This document shows positions 1-7,330 of a stretch of DNA of 64,000 nucleotides, one piece after another (within the stretch, counting starts at the first letter, position 1; every line of letters starts with the position of its first letter). This stretch comes from Planctomycetaceae bacterium (GTDB lineage: Bacteria > Planctomycetota > Planctomycetia > Pirellulales > Pirellulaceae), in the NCBI GenBank assembly GCA_027487485.1, contig JAIYDN010000009.1, positions 1 to 64,000 of the forward strand, in the 5' to 3' direction. A model generated the notes under the pieces. That model saw nothing but the letters and a program-made list of their open reading frames with translations, was not told where the DNA came from and made no database searches. The translations under genes and the position numbers were made by a program.

Positions 1-380
1 AAAACTAGCATACCCATACCACAGCCTCCTCGCTGGTTCCAGAATCCTAAACTCGCTTCCACTGCCAAAGTCCCAACCAGGACTAAGACACGCTGCGACC
101 TATTCGCCCGCAACGTGCCTGTGATCGTCTCTCCGATCAGTCCGCCCACTCCACCAGGGCACCGGTGCACGTCTGCAAATCAAGTTTTTACGGTTTGAAG
201 CAATCGCCCCGATCTCTCCCACTGATCTCAAAAGATGGTTTGGTCATCAACTTTCCTTTGCCTTGGTGTCCTATTTGTTGACCTCGTGGGTTAGCCTTGC
301 GGCGAATCCGACTGTCAGGGGAGTGCTATCCAAGTGTTCGGTGCAGATTCCCAGCCTGCACGCCACATACACATTCAAAG
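1..380. other. No gene recognised
   Basis: I see no convincing reading frame or RNA gene here. A 17-bp stretch with a GATCG/CGATC mini-hairpin (122-138) recurs exactly at 484-500, just on the 5' side of the tRNA-like sequence. Its function is unknown. Confidence 0.4.
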
Positions 381-478
381 TCGAACGGGATGGAATCGAA
401 CCACCACTTTCACTATGGGGGCCGTTCGTGCACCTACCCCAGTCACAGTGTGCTCCTAACCAATTAAGCTACCGTTCG
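381..478 (-). tRNA. tRNA-like sequence with a 30-nt anticodon loop
   Basis: On the minus strand the acceptor stem is perfect (CGAACGG with CCGTTCG). The D arm is GCTT/GAGC with GGTTAG in the loop. The T arm is GGTGG-TTCGATT-CCATC. The anticodon stem pairs CACTG with TAGTG, but its loop is 30 nt instead of 7, so no anticodon can be assigned. CCA is not encoded. The extra segment carries a second copy of the acceptor heptamer CGAACGG. A 23-nt insertion in the anticodon loop is the simplest reading, making this a pseudo-tRNA or an unusual tRNA-derived RNA. A class II tRNA with a long variable arm fits worse, because the first 17 nt after the D arm do not fold into an anticodon arm. Confidence 0.5.
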
Positions 479-672
479 AAGGTTGATCGTCTCTCCGATC
501 TGTCACGGCTATCCCCAGATTTGCATCTTGACCGTTTCGACCTCAAACATGCCGGGGCTCACTCAACTTGGCTATCGTGCTCACCAAGTCGCTTTGCGTT
601 TTTTTCCAACTCACCGCGTCTTTCGAGGCCGTAGAGCTGGCTGACTGTCGTCACCACGCGCAAAGTGATTTG

Positions 673-915
673 TTACCACGGGATGCCATCAGGCGCATCC
701 GCATGTTTCTTAGCCTCCTCTTCTCTCCACGTTGCCCAATCCGTAAGCACCATCGAATCCGTTGCTGACTCGTAGTGCACGTGATGAAATTGATTGCAGT
801 TTGTGCAGCCACAATGGCCGTCTGATCCTCCGAACTCCATGCTCAAGCTGATACCGATTGAAAACTCGGTATTGCAGGCTACGCATTTAACTGGGTACCG
901 CTTGGCTTCTGCCAT
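673..915 (-). CDS. Small cysteine-rich hypothetical protein (zinc-ribbon-like)
   Basis: This 80-residue protein has Cys pairs KCVAC near residue 10 and HCGCTNC near residue 35, followed by HHVHY. The pattern suggests a zinc-binding knuckle. No family is recognised. It is the last of three short same-strand genes; its start overlaps the end of the preceding frame by 29 bp, which suggests an operon, or alternatively that the preceding frame is not real. The high Trp and acidic content of the C-terminus looks protein-like. Confidence 0.5.
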   Translation of the reverse strand: MAEAKRYPVKCVACNTEFSIGISLSMEFGGSDGHCGCTNCNQFHHVHYESATDSMVLTDWATWREEEAKKHADAPDGIPW

Positions 916-1285
916 GGCGCCCTCGTTTCACAACCTTGCCAATGACTTCGACGCGGGCCTGCAATGGCCAGCGATGGAACGTAAACAACCCATGGACAAC
1001 ATGCCCTTTGACTGGGCTGAAGTCAGAACCCAAATAGACTCGCAGGTAGAAGTACTGCCACACGATCGCAACGGTGTCGCTGTATGCATGCGAAAGTCGA
1101 TTCTTCGCAGACTGAGCATCAACCAATTGCAGAAAAGCCCCAGTCTCGTGATAGGACCGCGTTGCCTTAGAAAGCAACACTCGCGGTTGACTTCGACTGA
1201 TGCGACACAGCGTAACGATACACTGCAAAGCTTCAGGACTCAGCAAACTAAGCTTACGAGTCCAAGAAGGTTTTAACATGCTCAT
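887..1285 (-). CDS. Hypothetical protein, unrecognised
   Basis: This 132-residue basic protein has no recognised domain. Its start codon overlaps the stop of the upstream 151-residue gene in an ATGA arrangement, typical of translational coupling and the best reason to believe it. Composition is unremarkable apart from Arg/His richness at the C-terminus. It overlaps the next gene by 29 bp. It could be a spurious frame. Confidence 0.35.
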   Translation of the reverse strand: MSMLKPSWTRKLSLLSPEALQCIVTLCRISRSQPRVLLSKATRSYHETGAFLQLVDAQSAKNRLSHAYSDTVAIVWQYFYLRVYLGSDFSPVKGHVVHGLFTFHRWPLQARVEVIGKVVKRGRHGRSQAVPS

Positions 1286-1737
1286 GACTTCACGACCTTG
1301 GCAAATGTGACGCCAAAGGAATGCACGGTAAAACCAAGCTTTCTCAACTCGCTATCGATCCTTGGAGACCGATTGCGATTGGGATCTAAGTCTTTCCAAA
1401 AAATCATATTGAACCCTGTGCGTGCTTCTTTTTCGATTTTCGATAACAACACTAAGAGAATCTCTTCTTCGTTAGGTGTTAGTTCCCTACTAAGTTCCTT
1501 ATCAACAAGCTCGACCGCGGCAGAGGCAGTAAGCAGCGCTGGCTTACCAGCGTCTACATTTGGGGTGCCAGGGCTCAGTTGCGATTGCTCAAGCCAAACT
1601 GTTTCTCGAACCAAAACAGTATCTTTTGGGATGGATCGATCGTCGTTCCGAAACAGGTCTTGCAGTCGCGCTACTTGGCCCGACAGTTCCTTGTGTAGAT
1701 TGACTAAGTTCTCAACAAGAACATTCAGGTCTTCCAA
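1282..1737 (-). CDS. Hypothetical protein with N-terminal coiled coil
   Basis: This is a 151-residue protein. The first 30 or so residues are a heptad-like helix (LVENLVNLHKELSGQVARLQ). The C-terminal 60 residues (ELTPNEEEILLVLLSKIEK followed by a mixed alpha/beta stretch) could be a small winged-helix-like fold, but I cannot assign a family. It heads a three-gene set running towards lower coordinates. About 210 bp upstream lie two 20-bp palindromes that may be operators for the nearby XRE-type protein. Confidence 0.55.
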   Translation of the reverse strand: MEDLNVLVENLVNLHKELSGQVARLQDLFRNDDRSIPKDTVLVRETVWLEQSQLSPGTPNVDAGKPALLTASAAVELVDKELSRELTPNEEEILLVLLSKIEKEARTGFNMIFWKDLDPNRNRSPRIDSELRKLGFTVHSFGVTFAKVVKS

Positions 1738-1949
1738 GATTCCCTCCGCTGGATTGATAGCATCAATAGCGAGCAGAACAGCGAAAGAAGAAGCCGGTGC
1801 GATCCCGACTCAATCCGAGTAGTTCGCACGCCGTCACAAGCCATCCAGGTCAAGCCTGACAACGCACCGGCAGTTCTTCACTGATCACGGCGGGCTCGTT
1901 GCTAACACAGCAACAAAGGAAAGAAGCTCACCGACTCACCGGTGGCAAT

Positions 1950-2001
1950 GGTAAAGCAATTGCTTTACCGCTTCAAGGGGAACTAAAGCAATTTTTTTAG
2001 T
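1950..2001. promoter_or_regulatory. Two operator-like palindromes with a shared TAAAGCAA core
   Basis: GGTAAAGCAATTGCTTTACC (1950-1969) is a perfect 20-bp palindrome. A second 20-mer at 1982-2001, ACTAAAGCAATTTTTTTAGT, is the same design with two mismatches. Their centres are 32 bp apart, about three helical turns. They lie just past and over the end of the XRE-type gene and upstream of the 151-residue gene, so binding by the XRE protein is plausible but unproven. Neither is followed by a U-tract fit for a minus-strand terminator. Confidence 0.45.
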
Positions 2002-2257
2002 TTTCTTCTGCACCAGCCTGGAGTATGTCAATGGTCGTCGTTTCGAGGGCCTTTGCGATTTCATCGCAAGTGCGTAGCGATGGATTCCCGTTCTTCCCAA
2101 GCAAAAACTGATTCACCTGCTGAATCGACTTTCCCCAAGACCGGGCGAATTGAGTTTCGGTTAAACCGCGTGTAGAAAGAACAACACGCACGCCTCGAAT
2201 AAAGACCTGAGTGGAATCAGTAAGTTCGGCTCTTAGAGTTGCCATTTCGATGTTCAT
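1997..2257 (-). CDS. Small XRE-family (Cro/CI-type) HTH protein
   Basis: This 86-residue protein contains a helix-turn-helix around residues 30-75: GLTETQFARSWGKSIQQVNQ, then NPSLRTCDEIAKALE, the usual lambda-repressor-like order. There is no second domain. A second in-frame ATG four codons in (2245) has better spacing from the AAAGGA ribosome site, so the true protein may start with MATLRAEL. It follows a coiled-coil gene by 36 bp on the same strand. A role as local regulator is inferred from size and from the palindromes at its 3' end. Confidence 0.7.
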   Translation of the reverse strand: MNIEMATLRAELTDSTQVFIRGVRVVLSTRGLTETQFARSWGKSIQQVNQFLLGKNGNPSLRTCDEIAKALETTTIDILQAGAEEN

Positions 2258-2293
2258 TCCTTTAGGATAGTCGGACGTTTCCGAGAATGCAAA

Positions 2294-2614
2294 TCACTTA
2301 CTGTTCGCCGTCAACTGATCTAATCTCGCAGTTATCTCACTTAGTTTTTCTAGAGACTCAATTTGACGTTCTGCTAGATCTCCAAGAATCGACAATACTG
2401 CTGATTGGAAGCTGCTGATTGGTTTTTCAGACATGCCCAATGACAGTTGCTTATCAAGTGAGTTACGGGCAGTAAGAGCATCGACTGTTCTTCTAAGAGC
2501 TTCAATTTCCTTTTCAGCATCAAACCTTGCGTTTAATTCATTATTCGCAGTTTGAGCATTATCAATGTCTTGGCGGATAGCTTTTAACTGCTGATTTTCT
2601 GTCAAATGCCCCAT
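2294..2614 (-). CDS. Coiled-coil hypothetical protein
   Basis: This 106-residue protein is almost entirely predicted helix, with heptad patterns at residues 5-50 and 65-100 (for example LGDLAERQIESLEKLSEITA). There is no signal peptide or membrane segment. It lies between a zinc-ribbon protein gene and the XRE-type gene on the same strand with short gaps, so the three are probably one transcript. Function unknown. Confidence 0.6.
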   Translation of the reverse strand: MGHLTENQQLKAIRQDIDNAQTANNELNARFDAEKEIEALRRTVDALTARNSLDKQLSLGMSEKPISSFQSAVLSILGDLAERQIESLEKLSEITARLDQLTANSK

Positions 2615-2645
2615 TTGGTTTTTCTTTCGTTCTTGCGTTTAGAAA

Positions 2646-3263
2646 TCAGTCCAGTGAAACCCAGTACTGCTCAACACATGACCAGCGAATGGTTATGGGC
2701 TTACCGTTGTCAGTTCGCACCAAAACAAACGGATCTTCGAGCATTGTGAAGCTTGCATTCCTGCCATCAGTGCTCTGTTCCGAAGCCCAAAGCGATGGGT
2801 CCGGAAACTGAATCTGTCGGATCGAGCCAATGCTGCAAAATCTACCTGCATAGCGCAACGCTAGTTTGGCTTGGTAGTACTGAGCCAACTGGGATTCTCC
2901 GGCGGTCGCGGAGCTGCGATTTACGGCGCCTTCAACGACAGAACTTGCAAGTGATGCTGCAACAACAAAACCCAAGTCTCCCATGAAGCCAATACCTGTC
3001 GACTTAGGCGTCAGCTTTTTCGCTGCCTCGCCGTAGAGACGCTGCACGTTTTGAGATAGCTCCAAAGGAACCATGTAGACAGAATCGAACTCAAGAACGT
3101 GGCCAGAGGTCAAAGTTATCTTGCCCGTATGGGCATTTGTGCCCTCATGTGCAACGATTTTCCCAGGCTCAGAGCACTTGGGACATCGGCTGTTCTTGCC
3201 AATGTTAACATCCGGAGTCTTCGTGATTGTCAGACATTGAGAACAAACCAGAGCCGCCATCAT
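2646..3263 (-). CDS. Zinc-ribbon-containing hypothetical protein
   Basis: Two Cys pairs, CSQC near residue 8 and CPKC near residue 30, form an N-terminal zinc ribbon. Residues 50-120 include a probable beta hairpin (GKITLTSGHVLEFDSVYMVP) and a hydrophobic glycine/alanine stretch (GFMGDLGFVVAASLASS) that could be a weak membrane helix. Upstream GTG/TTG codons and two adjacent ATGs are all possible starts; an ATG was chosen. It is first in the set with the coiled-coil and XRE genes. No known family is recognised. Confidence 0.55.
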   Translation of the reverse strand: MMAALVCSQCLTITKTPDVNIGKNSRCPKCSEPGKIVAHEGTNAHTGKITLTSGHVLEFDSVYMVPLELSQNVQRLYGEAAKKLTPKSTGIGFMGDLGFVVAASLASSVVEGAVNRSSATAGESQLAQYYQAKLALRYAGRFCSIGSIRQIQFPDPSLWASEQSTDGRNASFTMLEDPFVLVRTDNGKPITIRWSCVEQYWVSLD

Positions 3264-3431
3264 CAACACCCGCGATTACGTTCTTTTGAAATAAAGCTTG
3301 CAACCGAACGATTTTGAACTAGGGTCAGATCAATCAAATGAGTCAGGCAACCGAACCCAAAGGATCCGGTTGCCCGATCTCAAAAGCTTGCAGATCAGGG
3401 ATTCTTCAGGGAAGAAACGATCTGCTTCAAG

Positions 3432-3505
<74 letters not shown>

Positions 3506-3720
3506 GGGCAAATGATAGTCATTGCTGCTCCCGCGTCCACCCCAAAGGGAATTTTCTGTGAAGGATTTTTTAAGAGCTTGAACTCCCTCTTTCGTTCAAC
3601 ACATCTGCCTCAACGCAAATCCTCCAACATGCTTTGTCGCAGCTGTGCCAATACTGTACTAACTACGCACGGTCAACACACAATGCGACAGCAAATGCCG
3701 CCTCATCGCGATTCAAGTGA

Positions 3721-4635
3721 CTAGGGACTTGCAGTAAATCGAAGCTTCAAGTCTTGATTCACCACTTGCTTGATCTCGAGACCGCCCTGAAGGACCTCCA
3801 TCGAGATGTCCTGATGAAATTCGGAATGATCGATACAACCCAAAACATTGTTAAACCAAATTGTTCCCAACGACTCTTGCTTGTTGAGCTTGATACCAGG
3901 CTTCTCGTCTGCGCTGACAGATCGAAGTGCTGTGGTTGCTCGAATCTTGTCCAACGTCACGCCGTTCACCATCTCTTCACCAAGATACTGATAAGTCGTA
4001 GTTACGGAAAACTTACCCAACGCCTGCATTTCGATCTCGTACTTTTGTTGCCAATCGTCTCCCACTCGAATCGGAATCTCCGGTAATTGCATCGTGCTGT
4101 TCATCGACAACTCCTTTATCCCTGATTCCGACAATCCACCTTTGCCGTCAATCCACTTCTTTCTTGTCTCGTCGGGAACCGTCCATTGAGTGATCTCCCC
4201 GCTAGGCTTCATGCTGACATCAAAGCTGGTGCCCGCAATCGAGTTGAAGCTGTTGGCCATCGTTGCTGCGACGCCTGTCACTGGCTTTTTGTCATTTGTG
4301 TCAATCACAAAGGTAAGCCCAGGCGATTGCATCTCAAAAACAATCCTGTTCACAGCCTGCTCAACGCGCGCAGTTTTGTCCTCCGACACTTCCAAAACGG
4401 TCCAAGCCATCTCTGTCTTTTGCTGAGTTGTGTTGTTAGAAATGGACGCCTTTGCTGGTGGCAACCCATCCAACTTCATTTTGGTGGTCTGGTCCATTTG
4501 CACTTGGAGAATGCGTCCTTGAGGCAACTTCCATGCAAGGGTCTTTTGAGCCAAGCATGTTCCGCTAATGCCAAACAGAAGCGACAAAAAGCTACAACCT
4601 AGAAGGAACGTTTGAAATACAGCAGTGCGCAACAT
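3721..4635 (-). CDS. Secreted DUF6263-like protein
   Basis: This 304-residue protein begins with a signal peptide (hydrophobic 5-28, AQ cleavage site) behind a good GGGAGAAAATC ribosome site. The mature part is a single beta-rich domain starting with LAWKLPQGRILQVQMDQTTK and containing TYQYLGEEMVNGVTLDKI, a pattern I associate with the DUF6263 family common in planctomycetes. Function unknown; envelope location inferred. It is a single gene, separated from the PH-domain pair by 125 bp. Confidence 0.7.
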   Translation of the reverse strand: MLRTAVFQTFLLGCSFLSLLFGISGTCLAQKTLAWKLPQGRILQVQMDQTTKMKLDGLPPAKASISNNTTQQKTEMAWTVLEVSEDKTARVEQAVNRIVFEMQSPGLTFVIDTNDKKPVTGVAATMANSFNSIAGTSFDVSMKPSGEITQWTVPDETRKKWIDGKGGLSESGIKELSMNSTMQLPEIPIRVGDDWQQKYEIEMQALGKFSVTTTYQYLGEEMVNGVTLDKIRATTALRSVSADEKPGIKLNKQESLGTIWFNNVLGCIDHSEFHQDISMEVLQGGLEIKQVVNQDLKLRFTASP

Positions 4636-4760
4636 GATTTTCTCCCGATAGTGAGTGGATATCCACTGGTTTATACGGGAACCCCACCAAATCGGCTAGA
4701 CGATTTCAAGGAAGCACCGCTTGTTCGAGGCTACCCATCTTGAGTCTCGTTTCTACTAAA

Positions 4761-6410
4761 TCAACGGATTTCAACACTGAGTCGATCAAGCTCATGGTGC
4801 GCGAACTCAGAATCCAGCATTTCAATCTCGATTCGATGCTCTGCCGGCCCTGCACACAACGTATCGACGGAAATTGAAGCCATTTTCCAGCGTCGATCGA
4901 AAGGAGATTCCTGCAGTTTCACGCTCTGTATCTTGTCAAAAAAGGCTATGGAACACTTTTGCAAAAGCACTCCGCTCCGAAATGCGATACCCCATGGAGT
5001 ACGAGCGTAACGCCGACTTCTGGATTTCTTCTTGACCCACCACATCCCGAAACCGGCAATGGGAAACCCAACGATCCAACCCCAGTAAGGCTGGAAATAA
5101 ACACAAACGACAGAAGCGATAATTGAAGCAAGCAGGACAGGGCGAATCATTCGTTGCGATGCATTCGGCGCTAATGGCTGCCAAGAGTACGCGTCGTCAC
5201 GAAACTCGATGCGAGAATCGATTGCGGACAAAATCCTCGCAACCTCTTGGTTAGCGATAATGGGAACGAACCATCTGCGCCCAATGGTGTTGGCTGCTTC
5301 GTCCGATTTGTTAGAACCGCCTGCCGTTTCCACTCGGATTGAGGCTAATCCCAAAAGTCGCATCATCCAAGTTCGATGAATACAAATGACCTGAATTCTC
5401 CCTAACGGAATCGTTGCCGAAATCTTGGTTAGAAGGCCACAATGCAAATGCAAAGATTTGCCCTGCAGTTCGAGCCGGTAACCGTAGAACTTGAACAGAT
5501 ACCACAAAGACGAAAAAATGCGCAAGATTGCGAACAGAATCAACACACCAGCCACCACCAAGGCGGCCGATCCCAGATAGCCAAAATCCTGCGAGATTGA
5601 TTCGAACAAACTTTGGAAGTATCGTCCCTCCGTCTGGATCACATTGTTCATTGCTTGCTTTCTCCGACTGCCCGAAATTCGCTCGGCGGATCGTTCCCAT
5701 GGAATAAACTGATTGCCAAATCTTGCCTGCCAGAAAAGGCCAAACAGAATTCCTGCGATGACTTCGCCGCGATTGCTTATCAAACCGGCGATAACAATCA
5801 ATCTCGTTGGCAACTGGAGCAACAAGGTCCGTGAACGATCTTCGATTGTCTCCTGTTTGATTGAGCTTGGGATCGTTTGGTTCGATCCATTTGTTTCTAG
5901 TTGTTGCGCGTCGTCATTAAGAAAATGTGCGGTGCCGACTTTGGTGAGTTCTATGGAATCAACGCCGGCTGCTCGTTGTTTCGATATTGTCTCTCGTAAT
6001 AGATCCAGCTCGGCAATCGAAAGCACTCGCATAATCGCTTCCGGTTCAGTTCCAGATGCCGTTTCCACCCGAACTTCTCCGACTTTCAGAAGCCGATGGA
6101 ATGGATTCTGCGAGAGATCGATGTTTTGAATTCGATCCAGGGGAACTGTTCGATTAAGTCGCCCCCACAGCCCCTGATGAATGACCAGAGTCCGGTCCTC
6201 GATTCGATATCGAAACGTGAAGAAACGGATCAGTGCAATCATTAATCCAATCGAGAGGATCAAAGAACCGATGGAGTAACCGATCCAGCTGCCGCTGCCA
6301 GTACTTAACAGCGCAGCTACGGTCGGAATCAGATTGTCTCGGATCGTTTTCGCAAACTCGAACAAGACCGAAAGCGGATGAAGATGACGGAACGATCCAT
6401 TTTCGTTCAA
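4761..6410 (-). CDS. YdbT-like PH-domain membrane protein
   Basis: This 549-residue membrane protein has the three bacterial PH (bPH2) units typical of YdbT. The units are near residues 65-140 (LDRIQNIDLSQNPFHRLLKV), 315-390 (LGRIQVICIHRTWMMRLLGL) and 475-540 (FDKIQSVKLQESPFDRRWKM). Transmembrane pairs sit around 30-60, 205-225, 280-310 and 420-455. Its start overlaps the stop of the upstream YdbS-like gene by 4 bp. In Bacillus the pair contributes to envelope stress and antimicrobial peptide tolerance; the role here is inferred from family. Confidence 0.85.
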   Translation of the reverse strand: MNENGSFRHLHPLSVLFEFAKTIRDNLIPTVAALLSTGSGSWIGYSIGSLILSIGLMIALIRFFTFRYRIEDRTLVIHQGLWGRLNRTVPLDRIQNIDLSQNPFHRLLKVGEVRVETASGTEPEAIMRVLSIAELDLLRETISKQRAAGVDSIELTKVGTAHFLNDDAQQLETNGSNQTIPSSIKQETIEDRSRTLLLQLPTRLIVIAGLISNRGEVIAGILFGLFWQARFGNQFIPWERSAERISGSRRKQAMNNVIQTEGRYFQSLFESISQDFGYLGSAALVVAGVLILFAILRIFSSLWYLFKFYGYRLELQGKSLHLHCGLLTKISATIPLGRIQVICIHRTWMMRLLGLASIRVETAGGSNKSDEAANTIGRRWFVPIIANQEVARILSAIDSRIEFRDDAYSWQPLAPNASQRMIRPVLLASIIASVVCVYFQPYWGWIVGFPIAGFGMWWVKKKSRSRRYARTPWGIAFRSGVLLQKCSIAFFDKIQSVKLQESPFDRRWKMASISVDTLCAGPAEHRIEIEMLDSEFAHHELDRLSVEIR

Positions 6411-7057
6411 GAAGCCACCTCCGATTTCTCCGTTTCGGCGGGTTGGCTCTCCTTCGGCTTGGATGCTTGCTGGGCGTCATCCGAGCTGGTGACCAATTCG
6501 CTTTGCTTGGTTGTGGGTTCGCTGGCCGTCGTGGGTTCGATAGGCTCAATCGCGGGTTCAACGGCTACGGGTTTGACTGCCAACCCTTTGGTAGACAGTT
6601 GGTCCCGGATGGATTGTGCGGTTTCCACTAAGATTCCAGCTAGCGGAATGGACGGTTCGTGAGTCCCGCCGGTATTGATGACCAAAGTGGCGATTCCAAA
6701 GCTGCGCATCATTGGCCCTTGCTTGATATCGGTGTGCTGGATGCGATCGCGAGGTATGAAGATTTGGTGTTTCCACCAGATGCCGCGTTGAATTTCGATA
6801 CCGCTGTCCTTCAGTTGCCAGCTGGTCGTTTCATAGGTGCGTTTAGGTAGGTAGAAACTAAAAAAGACTCCTAACAGGGTCAAAACAAACCAAGCCAACA
6901 GACCCAGCCATTGCGTAGTGTCGAATGCTTCGCGAACGAAGAAGCCAACCAAAACCCAGATCAGCAGAAGAACTGGTGAAACAATCGCAACGAAAATCAA
7001 GGACGCAATTCGCTCTACCTTCACAAAGGCCAAGTCTAGTTTCTGAGCTTGATTCAT
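6407..7057 (-). CDS. YdbS-like PH-domain membrane protein
   Basis: This 216-residue protein has two transmembrane helices (about 17-42 and 50-70) and one bPH2 unit (residues 80-155, with IPRDRIQHTDIKQGPMMRSF). A low-complexity Glu/Pro/Thr/Ser tail starts near 165 and is longer than in the Bacillus homologue. It is the first gene of the ydbS-ydbT pair. The 273 bp between its start and the divergent arginine decarboxylase gene should hold both promoters. Confidence 0.85.
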   Translation of the reverse strand: MNQAQKLDLAFVKVERIASLIFVAIVSPVLLLIWVLVGFFVREAFDTTQWLGLLAWFVLTLLGVFFSFYLPKRTYETTSWQLKDSGIEIQRGIWWKHQIFIPRDRIQHTDIKQGPMMRSFGIATLVINTGGTHEPSIPLAGILVETAQSIRDQLSTKGLAVKPVAVEPAIEPIEPTTASEPTTKQSELVTSSDDAQQASKPKESQPAETEKSEVAS

Positions 7058-7330
7058 TCGATTTGCCGAAAAGTAAAAAAGTGTCCTAGCGATCCGTGCA
7101 CGCTGAGTGTTCGCTTGGAGAGACCGAGTCTTGGAGCGTCAGTCTATCTCGAATCCTGTTTTTTCGCAGCCGTTGTGGAGACTGCCTTAGCGACAGTTAC
7201 CTTTGGCAACCGAAAACGCTTATCCAGAAAATGGCAATTCCCGCTTTCCTGGTTGCCTAGGGTCCGTTAATCTGACAACTATTGTTGGCGTTGAAATAGG
7301 GATGGTTGCCACCTCAAGCGAAAGAGCTTT

